Below, one piece after another: positions 35,401 through 43,533 of a DNA stretch of 57,911 bases (the first letter of the stretch is position 1; each line of letters starts with the position of its first letter). The notes under the pieces are model-generated. The model was not told the DNA's origin. It saw only the letters and a program-made list of their open reading frames with translations, and searched no databases. Made by a program: the position numbers and the translations under genes. Source of the stretch: Gemmatimonadota bacterium (GTDB lineage Bacteria; Gemmatimonadota; Gemmatimonadetes; Palauibacterales; Palauibacteraceae); NCBI GenBank assembly GCA_022825725.1, contig JAJDWE010000010.1, positions 1 to 57,911 on the forward strand, read 5' to 3'.

Positions 35401-35611
35401 CGCCGCGCGAGGGGCCGACGAAGCGGAAGGAGAGGCCGCCGAAGAGGCTTGGATCGACGGTGTCCGCGGCCGGGGCCGGGTTTCGGACGCCGGCGGGAAG
35501 TTCCCCCGCGCTCGCGCCATCCTGTGCGACGAGCGGCCCCGCGAGGGCAGCGACGGCGGCCAGAGGCGCGAGGACGGATCGTGTTCCGGGAATCGGGGCG
35601 GGGAATCGCAT
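32432..35611 (-). CDS. Large secreted BNR/sortilin-like beta-propeller protein
   Basis: 1,059 residues from ATG 35611 with AGGAGC upstream and a signal peptide ending GPLVAQD. The body is made of many BNR/Asp-box repeats of the type S-T-D-x-G-x-T-W (KSTDAGETWTHV, RSSNGGLDWERI, KTTDGGDTWRRI, RTDDAGETWTLL), as in VPS10/sortilin and glycosyl-hydrolase propellers, arranged as two propellers. The C-terminal 250 residues hold a FlgD-Ig-like domain (GGPIVPPGEYTVRLSAGD) and a helical tail. Such giants are common in Gemmatimonadota and are thought to act at the cell surface. No sialidase active-site set is evident, so a binding role is more likely than catalysis. Confidence 0.88.
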   Translation of the reverse strand: MRFPAPIPGTRSVLAPLAAVAALAGPLVAQDGASAGELPAGVRNPAPAADTVDPSLFGGLSFRFVGPSRGGRVTAVEGHRSHPHTFYQGATGGGVWKTTNYGMTWENISDGYFRSPSIGHIEAADSDPDIIYVGTGSDGIRSNIIIGKGIHKSTDAGETWTHVGLEDGGQIASVKAHPDNPDLVYAAAMGNPFINNETRGVYRSSNGGLDWERILFTSDSVGAVDLEFHPADPNVIYAGMWRAQRRPWSIISGASDEDGIWKTTDGGDTWRRITAGLPDGLIGKVDFSVSADMPDRVYALVEAPEPIEGLYRSDDAGETWELINDDPRNQLMHRPFYFANVIADPTDGDVVYVLNLSTWKSTDGGRTFSTIPNVHGDDHDLWINPDDSRIMVHGSDGGGVVTLDGGQTWSPVNNQPTAELYQVDVDDRFPYWLYAGQQDDAFTVAVPSRQPSVSAPGGPDAYWRSPGGCETGPAVPKPGDPDVVYANCKGRFGVYNQRTGQEQQYYVGAVNMYGTNPANLPYRFQRVVPIEVSPHDPNLVYHGSQYVHRTSDGGRTWERISPDLTAFPPERQMVSGGPITRDATGEEHYSTLYVIEASPHDPDVIWTGANDGPVYVTLDGAASWENVTPADMPPEGRINSIDISRHDPDKVYVAGYRFLLGDFSPYVYRTDDAGETWTLLTDGSNGIPADVPVRVVREDPDRAGLLYAGTEFGLFISFDDGATWQSFQLDLPLTPVTDIEVYRQDLALSTMGRGFWVLDDLTPLHEIGADGSVAAGGGAHLFEGRPQYRTRPGRNSGFEWASNTARPDYRGAGADINYWISPDLGPDETVRIEILDAGGDVIRSYASGGGGGAARAGGPAMQRMAPRSGPMRGVSSAPGVHRLRWDLRSQGEGRGGPIVPPGEYTVRLSAGDVTTETGLALRIDPRVAAEGVTIADLEEQYRFNLAVRETMADAREVADGIDDLRDRIEEARADAGGGRNETLDALAEELAELDARVNDAAGSYPRPMLLSQLNYLAGMTGRADQAPGADAYERHEELQEEVSEVADWLQTLVRRLTAT

Positions 35612-35624
35612 GCCTGCTCCTGAG

Positions 35625-37265
35625 TTATCGTGCCTTGACGAGCGCTTCGCCTGCGAGGGCGTCCGTGAAGCGGCCCCCGTCGATCGCGAGCGTACCATTG
35701 ACGAGGGAGTACTCTACCCCCTCGGCGAGACCGTGCGGGTCGTCGTATTCGGCGGTGTCGCGGAACCGCTCGAGGTCCACGACGATGACATCGGCGACCG
35801 CGCCTGTTTGGAGCACGCCGCGGCCTTCGATCCCGTACACGCGGGCCGGGAGCGCCGTCATGGCGTGAATCGCCTGTTCGAGCGTGGTGACGCCTTCCTC
35901 CATCACGTACTTGCGGATCCGCCTCGGGAAGGCGCCAAAGCCGCGCGGGTGCGGGTGTCCTTCGCCCGGCACCCAGAGCGAACCGTCGGACGCGGTCATC
36001 ATCCAGGGCTGCGCCATGAAGCGCTCGATGTCCTCGTCGTTCATGTTGAAGGAGGTCAGCCCGGTGCCGCCGCCTCCGCCTCCACGCGCCTCCACGAGCA
36101 GGGCGAGCGCGGTCTCGATCGCGTCCATCCCGCGCTCCTCCGCGACATCGGCCAGCGTCCGGCCCCCGTAGGGACCGCCCTGGAGCATGAGCCGGTCGGC
36201 GCCTCCCCGGCGGTCGAGGTTTTCCCACATCTCCGGCACGAGCCGGGCGCGCTCGCCGGGGTCCTCGATGCGCTCGTACAGGTCGCCACCGGCGCCGGCG
36301 AGCGCCCAGCGGGGGACCAGGGCCCCGATGATGCTCGTGCCGGACGCCCCGTAGGGATACTGGTCCGCGTAGACCGCGAGACCCTCCGCCCGGGCGGCCT
36401 CGATGCGGCGGACGACCTCGGCGGACTCGCCCCAGACGCGCGGGCCGAGCGCCTTGATGTGGGTGACGACGCCGGTGATCCCGGAACCCCGCGAGATCTC
36501 GATGACTTCGTCCACGGCCCCGAGCAGGCCGATCGAATAGTCCGACTCGTCGCGGATGTGGCTCTGGTACACGCCCCCGTACCCGGCAGCGATCCTCGCG
36601 AGTTCGACGACCTCGCCGGTGGGGGCGTACGACCCCGGCGAATAGTAGAGGCCGGAGGAGAGCCCGAACGCGCCCCCGTCCATCCCGTCGCGCACGTAGG
36701 TCCGCATGCGGTCGAGTTCCTCGGGCGTGGCCTCGCGCGCCTGCATCCCGAGCACCGCGCGGCGGACGCTCCCGTGCCCGACGAGCTGCCCCACGTTCAC
36801 GCCGACGCCGGGGTCCCGGATCCGCGCCCGCTGGTCGGCGAGGTCGACGCTGCCGCCGCCATCGGGGTTCGCGAAGATCGTCGTGATCCCCTGCGCGAGA
36901 AGGGGACGCGCCGTCCGCAGTTGGTCGCGCAGCAGCGCCGGCATGGCGTGGGAGTGCGTGTCGATGAAACCGGGGAAGACGTGCAGGCCGTTCGCGTCGA
37001 TGACCCGGCCGGCGGTGGCCGCGCCCAGGTCGCCCACGGCGGCGATCCGGTCCCCGTCGACCGCGACGTCGCCCGCGCGCGACGGCCCGCCCGAACCGTC
37101 CACGAGCGTGCCGCCGCGGATGATGAGGTCGTAACTCTGCGCCGCGGCGGGCCGGGCCGTGGCCGCCCCGGCAAGCAGGCCTGCCGTGGCGAGGGTGGCG
37201 AAGAGGGCCGGGAGCGCCCGTCCGGCGTGGCGGCGCGCGGTCGGGGAAAGCATGTTGTCGTCCAT
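35625..37265 (-). CDS. N-acyl-D-amino-acid deacylase (D-aminoacylase, amidohydrolase family)
   Basis: 546 residues from ATG 37265; frames further upstream overlap the divergent gene. A signal peptide ends RPAAAQS. The amidohydrolase fold shows YDLIIRGGTLVDGSGG, the metal ligands FIDTHSHAMP, QSHIRDESDYS, THIKALGP and the terminal sandwich VLQTGAVADVIVVDLERF. D-aminoacylases deacylate N-acyl-D-amino acids from peptidoglycan or racemised protein. Export places it in the periplasm. It ends 13 nt before the BNR gene on the same strand, so the two may be co-transcribed. Confidence 0.9.
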   Translation of the reverse strand: MDDNMLSPTARRHAGRALPALFATLATAGLLAGAATARPAAAQSYDLIIRGGTLVDGSGGPSRAGDVAVDGDRIAAVGDLGAATAGRVIDANGLHVFPGFIDTHSHAMPALLRDQLRTARPLLAQGITTIFANPDGGGSVDLADQRARIRDPGVGVNVGQLVGHGSVRRAVLGMQAREATPEELDRMRTYVRDGMDGGAFGLSSGLYYSPGSYAPTGEVVELARIAAGYGGVYQSHIRDESDYSIGLLGAVDEVIEISRGSGITGVVTHIKALGPRVWGESAEVVRRIEAARAEGLAVYADQYPYGASGTSIIGALVPRWALAGAGGDLYERIEDPGERARLVPEMWENLDRRGGADRLMLQGGPYGGRTLADVAEERGMDAIETALALLVEARGGGGGGTGLTSFNMNDEDIERFMAQPWMMTASDGSLWVPGEGHPHPRGFGAFPRRIRKYVMEEGVTTLEQAIHAMTALPARVYGIEGRGVLQTGAVADVIVVDLERFRDTAEYDDPHGLAEGVEYSLVNGTLAIDGGRFTDALAGEALVKAR

Positions 37266-37368
37266 GCGCTCGAATCTGTCGGATCGCACGCGGCCCGCAC
37301 AAGAAAGCGGCGCCCGACGCGGGCCCGCACGGAGAAGGTTCCCGCAGGCACCCTCATCGGAGGCACTC

Positions 37369-38781
37369 ATGCGCCGGTATCGTCTTCCGCTCTCGCTCCC
37401 CGCCGCGGCCGGCTTCCCGCTGGCCGGGTTCGCGGCCGCCGTCTTCCTCGCGGCCGGAGTCTCTCTCGCGAAACCGGTCTCGCTCGAAGGACAGGCGTTC
37501 GAGGACGCGCGCGGGGACATGTCCATCGCCCTCGCGGGCGACGCGATCATCTCGCGGAAGATGTCTCCGTACCGGGAGCCCGAGTTCCTCGCGCTGCGCG
37601 ACATCATTCAGAACGCGACCACCGCGTTCGTGAACCTCGAGATCCTGTTCCACGACTACGAGGACGACGTGATCCCGGCGGCGGCGAGCGGCGGCACCTA
37701 CATGCGCGCGGAGCCGGAGATCGCGCATGAACTCGCCTGGTTCGGGTTCGACATGGTGAGCCTGGCGAACAACCACACGATGGACTTCGGCGCCGGCGGG
37801 GCGAGGCGCACCGTGGCGGCGGCCGAGGCGGCGGGACTCGCCGTGGCCGGCTTCGGCGAGAACCTCGCGCGGGCGCGGGCCCCGGCCTACGTGGACACGC
37901 CCGGCGGACGGGTCGCGCTGATCTCGATCGCCTCGACCTTCGCCGACGCGATGCGGGCCGGCCACCAGCGGCCGGACGCGCGGGGGCGCCCGGGGCTGAG
38001 CCCGATCCGCTACGAGCGGCACGTGACGGTGACGGCGGAGCAGATGGCGGGCCTCCGCGACGCGCTCTCGGTGGCGGGACGGGGCGGCGGCTCCGGCCCG
38101 AGGCTGAACTTCGGCGGCATGACCTTCACCGTGGGTGACGAGCCGGGCGTGAAGACCGTGCCGCATGCCGGGGACCTGGCGGAGATCATCGAAGTCGTGA
38201 AGGAAGCACAGCGTCAGGCCGAGTGGGTCATCGTCACGAGCCACTCGCACGAAGGCGCGGACCGCCGCGAGGTGCCGGCGGACTTCCTCGTCGACGTCGC
38301 CCGGGCGACCGTCGACGCGGGCGCGGACATGTTCGTGGGCCACGGCCCCCACATCCTGCGGGCGATCGAGATGTACCAGGGCAAGCCGATCTTCTACTCG
38401 CTGGCGAACTTCGCCATGCAGAACGAGACGATCGAGTTCCAGCCGCAGGACAACTACGAAGCCCAGGGGCTGGGGTACGAGGACCTTCCGGGCCGGTTCC
38501 AGGATGTGCGGATCGAGCGGGCCGGCGCCTCGTCGTTCCCGGCGGGGAAGGGGTTCTGGGAGAGCGTCGTCCCCGTCGTGGAGTACGAGGGCGGGCAGCT
38601 CAAGGAGATCCAGCTCCACCCGATCACCATGGGCTGGCAGCTGCCGCGGCCGGTGCGCGGGCGGCCGATGATGGCGGACGCCGCGCTCGGGCAGGAGATC
38701 CTCGAGGGTCTCGCGAAACTCTCCGCCGAGTACGGGACGACCATGACGATCGAGAACGGCGTCGGCGTCATCCGGCCGTGA
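37369..38781 (+). CDS. CapA family protein (poly-gamma-glutamate capsule synthesis-like)
   Basis: 470 residues from ATG 37369 with CGGAGG upstream and an N-terminal signal. The metallophosphatase-like CapA domain has LAGDAII, FVNLEILF (Asn/Glu ligands), SLANNHTMDFG, ISIASTFAD, VTSHSHEGADRRE and GHGPHILRAIEMYQGKPIFYSLANF, matching conserved metal ligands of the family. Roles reported are in capsule or peptidoglycan-linked metabolism, but many exported CapA proteins have unknown substrates. Divergent from the D-aminoacylase, about 100 nt between starts. Confidence 0.9.
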   Translation: MRRYRLPLSLPAAAGFPLAGFAAAVFLAAGVSLAKPVSLEGQAFEDARGDMSIALAGDAIISRKMSPYREPEFLALRDIIQNATTAFVNLEILFHDYEDDVIPAAASGGTYMRAEPEIAHELAWFGFDMVSLANNHTMDFGAGGARRTVAAAEAAGLAVAGFGENLARARAPAYVDTPGGRVALISIASTFADAMRAGHQRPDARGRPGLSPIRYERHVTVTAEQMAGLRDALSVAGRGGGSGPRLNFGGMTFTVGDEPGVKTVPHAGDLAEIIEVVKEAQRQAEWVIVTSHSHEGADRREVPADFLVDVARATVDAGADMFVGHGPHILRAIEMYQGKPIFYSLANFAMQNETIEFQPQDNYEAQGLGYEDLPGRFQDVRIERAGASSFPAGKGFWESVVPVVEYEGGQLKEIQLHPITMGWQLPRPVRGRPMMADAALGQEILEGLAKLSAEYGTTMTIENGVGVIRP

Positions 38782-38796
38782 TCGGCTCGACTTGCG

Positions 38797-40011
38797 CTAA
38801 CCGGCGGCCAGGAACCAGGGCAGGACTCGAAACCCGTCCAGGTCGAAGGTCTCCGTGCCGCCGTGGACCAGAACGCCGCCCCGATTCGGGTTCGAGGGAA
38901 TCGAGGTCCACCACTTCAGGGCCGAGACGGCGTCCGGCGGTACGGTCCGACCCGACTTGACCTCGACCGGGATGAGGCGGTCGCCCGCATCGATGAGGAC
39001 ATCGATCTCGTGGCCCGTGGCGTCGCGCCAGAAATACAGGTTCGGATCGCGGCGCATGGCGGCGAAGGCCTTGATGAGTTCCGAGACGACGAAGGACTCG
39101 AAGATGGCGCCTCGCAGCGGATGCCTCTCGAGCGTCGCCGCATCTTCGATGCCCAGCAGGTAGCACACCAGTCCGGGATCGAGAAAGTGAAGCCGAGGAC
39201 GCTTGCGGAGTCGCTTGCGGTAGTTCGCGTGATGCGGCGGCAGCGTGGTCGCGACATACCCGATCTCCAGGGCCGTTAACCATCGGCGGGCGGTCTGTTG
39301 CGTGACCCCCGCATCGCTCGCCAACCCGCTGAGGTTGAGTTCGGTCGCGGTGCGGGCGGCCGCAAGCCGCACGAAGGTCTCGAAGGTCCTCAGATCAAGC
39401 ACCTGCGTGACCTCGCGCAGATCGCGCTCTACATAGGTTCGGAAGTAGTCGGCCATCCATTCGCGCGGCGAGAGGCCCCGGTCGTGTACCGGCGGATAGA
39501 ACCCGGTCAGGAGCGTCGCCCACGGATCCATCTCCGACAGCCGCTTCGCCACCCCCGGCTCCAGGGGCGCGCCGTGTCGATCCAGCTCGCGCGGGTCCAG
39601 TGCCGCGAACCCGTGCAGTTCGGCGAGCGAGAAGGGGAGAAGCAGCAGGAGCGCGGTTCGGCCCGCCAGCGTCTGCGAGACGGATTTCATGAGCAGGATG
39701 TTCTGCGACCCGGTGACGATGAACCGGCCGGGCCGCCCGTCCTCGTCCACGAGTCCCTGCACATACGACAGCAGTTCGGGCGCCCGCTGGATCTCGTCGA
39801 GGATCATGCGCTCGCCTTGCGCCAGAAACCCGCGGGGATCGGTGGTCGCCCGCGCCCGCACGTCGGGCGCCTCGAGCGAAGCGTACCGGTGCTCGGGGAA
39901 AACCGCTCGCACGAGGGTGGTCTTCCCGGACTGCCGTGGCCCGGTGACGGTAACGACGGGATAGCTCTCCGCCGCCCGCCGGAGCGCGGGGGTCAGGTGT
40001 CTGAAAATCAT
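38797..40011 (-). CDS. AAA-type ATPase with DUF4143 domain
   Basis: 404 residues from ATG 40011. Walker A (GPRQSGKTTL) and Walker B (MILDEIQ) lie in the N-terminal ATPase part. It continues with GSQNILLMKSVSQTLAGRTALLLLLPFSL, a sensor-like stretch. The DUF4143 part (about 190-395) has a winged-helix-like segment and a nuclease-like core with ATGHEIDVLID and PVEVKSGRT, the D-ExK pattern of PD-(D/E)XK enzymes. The biological role of these single-gene ATPases is not established. The start has no ribosome site, but TTGACA and CAGACT lie close upstream, so the transcript may be leaderless; a perfect palindrome abuts the -35. Confidence 0.9.
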   Translation of the reverse strand: MIFRHLTPALRRAAESYPVVTVTGPRQSGKTTLVRAVFPEHRYASLEAPDVRARATTDPRGFLAQGERMILDEIQRAPELLSYVQGLVDEDGRPGRFIVTGSQNILLMKSVSQTLAGRTALLLLLPFSLAELHGFAALDPRELDRHGAPLEPGVAKRLSEMDPWATLLTGFYPPVHDRGLSPREWMADYFRTYVERDLREVTQVLDLRTFETFVRLAAARTATELNLSGLASDAGVTQQTARRWLTALEIGYVATTLPPHHANYRKRLRKRPRLHFLDPGLVCYLLGIEDAATLERHPLRGAIFESFVVSELIKAFAAMRRDPNLYFWRDATGHEIDVLIDAGDRLIPVEVKSGRTVPPDAVSALKWWTSIPSNPNRGGVLVHGGTETFDLDGFRVLPWFLAAG

Positions 40012-40018
40012 GCAGAGA

Positions 40019-40067
40019 AGTCTGGTGGATGGACCGGATCGTGTCAAATCGGTGATTGAATCACCGA
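40019..40067 (-). promoter_or_regulatory. Promoter with a 19-bp palindromic operator for the DUF4143 ATPase gene
   Basis: On the minus strand, TTGACA (40042-40047) and CAGACT (40019-40024) are separated by 17 nt. The -10 ends eight bases before the ATG, leaving little or no leader. Directly upstream is TCGGTGATTGAATCACCGA (40049-40067), a perfect 9-bp inverted repeat around one base, a likely binding site for a dimeric regulator. Confidence 0.55.
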
Positions 40068-40141
40068 AATAGCACGGCTTGGTCGAGCCGCCAGCGGGGG
40101 TTGACGCCGTCGCGTCACACGGCGGCGCTATGCGGGCAGCG

Positions 40142-40876
40142 TCACACCGTGACCGGCGAGATCTCCTTGCGGGGCGGGGGATAGGCGCGCGGGGACGGCC
40201 GCAGGCCGGTGGCGGCGAACGACTCCGCCGCCTTGAGCGCCGCGAGGACAGGGTTGATGACGGGAACGCCGAGGCGCTCACCGAGCTTCCGTGCCACGTC
40301 GAGGAATCCCATCGTCATGCAGCCCAGCACGAGCGTGTCCGCGCCGGCGCGCAGCGCCGCGTGAGCCTCCGTCTCGAGCGTTTCGAGCACCTGGTCCGCG
40401 CGCTGCCGCAGTTCGAGCACCGGGACGTCCACCGCCCGGATGTCCGCGACGAGCCCTTCGAGCCCGTAGCCCCGCATCTGCCTGCGGATCGCCGGCACGA
40501 CCTCCTCGACCACCGTGATGATCGCGAAGCGCTGCCCCATCTGCGCCGCGGCCAGCGCTCCCGCCTGGCCCGGGCCGATGACCGGGAAGTCGACGAGTTC
40601 ACGGGCAGGAGCGAGTCCGGGGTCGCCGAAACACCCGATGATCATCGCGTCGAACCCCTCCGACTCCAGGCGGGGGGCCGCGTGCAGAATGCCGGGAACC
40701 GAGAGATATTCTTCCGCGGAGGATTCGACCGATGCGGGGCCGTCGTCGGTCTCGCGAACCTCGACTTCCGTGCCCCCGAAGGCCGCGCCGTTGAGGAAGG
40801 CTTCACGCCGCACGAGTTCCGGCGGCCCGAGGGGACCGCGGGACATGGGCCCGGGAAGGAAATAGACAATGCGCAT
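40142..40876 (-). CDS. Aspartate/glutamate or hydantoin racemase-type protein
   Basis: 244 residues from ATG 40876, with AGGTGAG upstream; a longer GTG start at 40912 is less likely. The two catalytic Cys of the superfamily are present: Cys82 in MIIGCFGDPGL and Cys186 in LVLGCMTMGF. The overall pattern is closest to hydantoin racemases (HyuE), which racemise by two-base chemistry without a cofactor. It is divergent from the aconitase X genes, 74 nt between starts, and probably serves the same route by interconverting stereoisomers of an amino-acid derivative. Confidence 0.87.
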   Translation of the reverse strand: MRIVYFLPGPMSRGPLGPPELVRREAFLNGAAFGGTEVEVRETDDGPASVESSAEEYLSVPGILHAAPRLESEGFDAMIIGCFGDPGLAPARELVDFPVIGPGQAGALAAAQMGQRFAIITVVEEVVPAIRRQMRGYGLEGLVADIRAVDVPVLELRQRADQVLETLETEAHAALRAGADTLVLGCMTMGFLDVARKLGERLGVPVINPVLAALKAAESFAATGLRPSPRAYPPPRKEISPVTV

Positions 40877-40950
40877 GGTCTCACCTGCCGTCTGGAGCCG
40901 GTTCTCGATCACGATCGTCTCGCTCGCGACTGAAACTGGAATATAGCAGC

Positions 40951-42231
40951 GTGCCGAGCGTTCGTCTGGACGAGCGGGATCTTGCGTTCCTGGGGGGAGA
41001 TGAGGGGGAGGGTGCGCGGCTCGCGATGTCGATCCTCGTGCGCATGGCCGACGTGGTCGGGGCGCGGGAACTGCTCGACATCACCGCGGCGCACATCGAT
41101 TCGTCGCTCTACCAGGGACCCGCGACGCTCGAGTTCGCGGAACGGCTGGCCGATGGCGGTGCGCGGGTGCGGGTGCCGGCGACGCTCAACGTGTCGGGCG
41201 TGGACGAACACGGCTGGCGCGAGTGGGACGTGGACGAATCGTGGGCGGAACCGGCGCGGCGCCAGATGGAGGCGTACGAGGCGATGGGTTGCGAGCCCAC
41301 CTGGACGTGTGCGCCGTACCAGACGCAGGCGCGTCCGGGGGTCGGAGAGCAGGTCGCGTGGGGCGAGTCGAGCGCGATCGTATTCGCGAACTCGGTGCTG
41401 GGGGCGCGCACGGAGCGCTATCCGGACCTGCTGGACATCTGTTGCGCGGTCACGGGCCGGGCGCCGGCCGCGGGGCTCCATCTGACCCGGAATCGGGCGG
41501 GGCAGGTGCTCGTCGACCTTTCCCGCATCCCGCGCCGGCTCGCGGCCGAGCCCGCGCTGTATCCGGTACTGGGACACTGGATCGGTCTGCGGGTTGAGGG
41601 ACGGATTCCGGTGCTCGACGGGCTCCCGGCCCGCCCGGGAGAGGACGACCTGAAGGCGCTTGGAGCCGCCATGGCCTCTTCAGGCGCGGTGGGCCTGTTC
41701 CACTGGGTCGGCCTCACGCCCGAGGCGCCGGATCCGGACGCGGCGTTTCAGGGGAGGGAACCGGCGACTCGGCTGCGGCCGGGCCCGACCGAGTTGCGGG
41801 CGGCGCGGGACGAACTCGGCTCGGGACTTTCCGACGCGGAGGGCCTCGACCTCGTCGTGCTGGGCAGCCCGCACTTCTCGCTGTCCGAATTCGCGGCGCT
41901 GGCGGGACTCGTGGAGGGACGCCGGTGCCACGCCGGGGTGCGGCTGGTGATCACGACGGGCCGCGCGGTGCGCGCGCTGGCACGGGAGGCCGGCTACCTC
42001 AACGCGATCGAATCGTTCGGCGGGGAACTGACCGTCGACACCTGCATCCTGACGACGCCGATGCTGCCGGAGAGCATCCGGCGGCTCATGACGAACTCCG
42101 CCAAGTACGCCTGGTATACGCCGGGCCTGCTCGAGCGCGCCGTCGCCTTCGGAAGCCTGTCCGACTGCGTGGAGTCGGCCGTCGCGGGTCGCGTCACGCG
42201 GGACGAGGGCGCGTGGACCGCCGGGCCGTGA
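40951..42231 (+). CDS. Aconitase X catalytic subunit (cis-3-hydroxy-L-proline dehydratase-type)
   Basis: 426 residues from a GTG start. It follows the AcnX (DUF521) family: the LTEEE-like start LDERDLAFLGG, the IDSSLY segment, TLNVSGVDEHGW, ANSVLGARTERYPDLLDICCAVTGRAP and the C-terminal TCILTTPMLPESIRRLMTNSAKYAWYTPGLL (quoted across adjacent blocks). In bacteria, separate large and small AcnX subunits dehydrate cis-3-hydroxy-L-proline, while archaeal AcnX acts on phosphomevalonate. The small swivel subunit follows with a GTGA overlap. A racemase divergent upstream supports an amino-acid substrate. The exact substrate is inferred from the family. Confidence 0.88.
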   Translation: MPSVRLDERDLAFLGGDEGEGARLAMSILVRMADVVGARELLDITAAHIDSSLYQGPATLEFAERLADGGARVRVPATLNVSGVDEHGWREWDVDESWAEPARRQMEAYEAMGCEPTWTCAPYQTQARPGVGEQVAWGESSAIVFANSVLGARTERYPDLLDICCAVTGRAPAAGLHLTRNRAGQVLVDLSRIPRRLAAEPALYPVLGHWIGLRVEGRIPVLDGLPARPGEDDLKALGAAMASSGAVGLFHWVGLTPEAPDPDAAFQGREPATRLRPGPTELRAARDELGSGLSDAEGLDLVVLGSPHFSLSEFAALAGLVEGRRCHAGVRLVITTGRAVRALAREAGYLNAIESFGGELTVDTCILTTPMLPESIRRLMTNSAKYAWYTPGLLERAVAFGSLSDCVESAVAGRVTRDEGAWTAGP

Positions 42232-42668
42232 GCGATCGGTCGGCCGCGTCGGACTCCGGTCCGCTGATCGGTCGCGCGCTCGTCGCGGGCGCCGCGGAAG
42301 GCGCCGTCCTCTACTCGTCCGAGCCGCTCAGCTTCTGGGGCGGCTACGACGCGGAGACCGGTGAGATCATCGACCGGCGCCATCCGCTGGCCGGCCAGGT
42401 CGGCGCGGGCCGCATCCTCGCCATTCCGGCGACCCGCGGCTCCAGCACGACGACCGCCGTCCTCCTTGAGGCCATCCGGCGCGGCACGGCGCCCGCCGCC
42501 TTTCTGACCCGCGGCCCCGACACCTTCCTCGCGCTCGCCGCCATCGTCGCCGCTCAGCTCTACGACCGCGCTCCGCCCGTCATCGCGCTATCCCGAGAGG
42601 AGTTCGATGCCCTGCGGCGAATCCGTCACGCCCGGGTCGAGCCAGGGGGTACGGTGCTGGCCCGCTGA
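42228..42668 (+). CDS. Aconitase X small (swivel, DUF126) subunit
   Basis: 146 residues from GTG 42228, overlapping the large-subunit stop by GTGA. The swivel domain is evident from GRALVAGAAEGAVLYSSEPLSFWGGYD, IDRRHPLAGQ, ILAIPATRGSSTTTAVLLE and the terminal VIALSREEFDALRR. The conserved GSS in ATRGSSTTT contributes to the active site formed with the large subunit. Order and coupling are as in bacterial cis-3-hydroxyproline dehydratases. Confidence 0.9.
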   Translation: MSDRSAASDSGPLIGRALVAGAAEGAVLYSSEPLSFWGGYDAETGEIIDRRHPLAGQVGAGRILAIPATRGSSTTTAVLLEAIRRGTAPAAFLTRGPDTFLALAAIVAAQLYDRAPPVIALSREEFDALRRIRHARVEPGGTVLAR

Positions 42669-42808
42669 CGGGCCCCGGAAGCCACACTCCGTGGCTCCGG
42701 ACGGTTGCCGGGCGCGGTGTCGGGCTGGTGGCATGGGGTCCTGCTCATCATTCTAATTGTCCGGCGGCCCGGCCGGGGGCCGCCTCCCCCCCGAACGGAG
42801 GGATGGAA

Positions 42809-43483
42809 ATGGACTGGGACGCGATACTCCTCGAGCCGATCCGCGCTTTACTCGATCAACTGGTCGGGTTCCTGCCCAACCTCCTCGCCGTGCTGGCGAT
42901 TCTGATCGGTGGCTGGATCGTCGCCAAGCTGATCAAGACGGGGCTCGTCCGGCTTCTCGGGGCGGTGAAGGCGGACAGCGTGGCCGAGAGGATCCAGTTG
43001 GCGGAGATGTTGGCCAGGGGAGGCATCGAGCGCACGTTCTCCCAGTTGGTCGGAGCCCTGGCCTACTGGATCGTGATGCTCGTCGTGCTGGTGGCGGCGC
43101 TGAACGCTCTCCAGCTCACCGCCACCGCCGAGTTGCTCCAGCGGCTCGTCGGCTTCCTGCCCACGATCGTGACGGCCATCGTCGTGTTGATTCTCGGAAT
43201 CCTGGCTGCCGGTTTTCTGGGGGCGACGGTCCGCGCCGTAGCGAGCAACTCGGGCATCGCGCAAGCTCAGGTGCTGGGGCAGTTCGCGCAGGTCGTCGTC
43301 ATCATCTTCGCCGTGGTCGTGGCCCTGCAGCAGGTCCAGGTCCAGTTCGTGGGCGACGCCTTCCTGATCATCCTCGCGGCCATCGGCTTCGGCCTGGCAC
43401 TCGCGTTCGGGCTTGGATGCAAGGACCTGGCGGGCCGCTGGATGAGCGACCTGGTCGACCGCCTCTCGCCGCGAAAGGACTAG
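42809..43483 (+). CDS. Small-conductance mechanosensitive channel-like membrane protein (TM-helix repeat)
   Basis: 224 residues. The ATG at 42809 has GGAGG with a seven-base gap; another ATG at 42803 sits too close to that site. Hydrophobic helices (LLAVLAILIGGWIVAKLI, ALAYWIVMLVVLVAALNAL, VTAIVVLILGILAAGFLG, VVVIIFAVVVALQQV, AFLIILAAIGFGLALAFGLG) follow the conserved TM-helix repeat found in MscS-related proteins, ending at the GxGLALAFGLGCKD motif. The large cytosolic MscS cage is missing, so it is a minimal form. It ends ten bases before a hairpin shared with the convergent amidohydrolase gene. Confidence 0.85.
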   Translation: MDWDAILLEPIRALLDQLVGFLPNLLAVLAILIGGWIVAKLIKTGLVRLLGAVKADSVAERIQLAEMLARGGIERTFSQLVGALAYWIVMLVVLVAALNALQLTATAELLQRLVGFLPTIVTAIVVLILGILAAGFLGATVRAVASNSGIAQAQVLGQFAQVVVIIFAVVVALQQVQVQFVGDAFLIILAAIGFGLALAFGLGCKDLAGRWMSDLVDRLSPRKD

Positions 43484-43494
43484 GCCGGAGGAGC

Positions 43495-43527
43495 CGGCTC
43501 GGAACTCGCCCGGCGGGTTCCGAGCCG
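43495..43527. terminator. Bidirectional hairpin between convergent genes
   Basis: CGGCTCGGAAC (43495-43505) pairs perfectly with GTTCCGAGCCG (43517-43527). It lies between the stops of the channel gene (43483) and the amidohydrolase gene (43534). There is no T-tract, but the 11-bp perfect stem in both directions fits a shared terminator. Confidence 0.6.
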
Positions 43528-43533
43528 TCGGGT

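Noticed and set aside
32507-35623. Plus-strand frame of 1,038 codons opposite the BNR-repeat gene
   Set aside because: Antisense shadow from strong GC3 bias; rich in Arg/Val/His with no domain, whereas the minus strand carries clear Asp-box repeats and a signal peptide.
35358-37730. Plus-strand frame of 790 codons opposite the D-aminoacylase
   Set aside because: No recognisable motif; the minus strand has the full amidohydrolase metal site.
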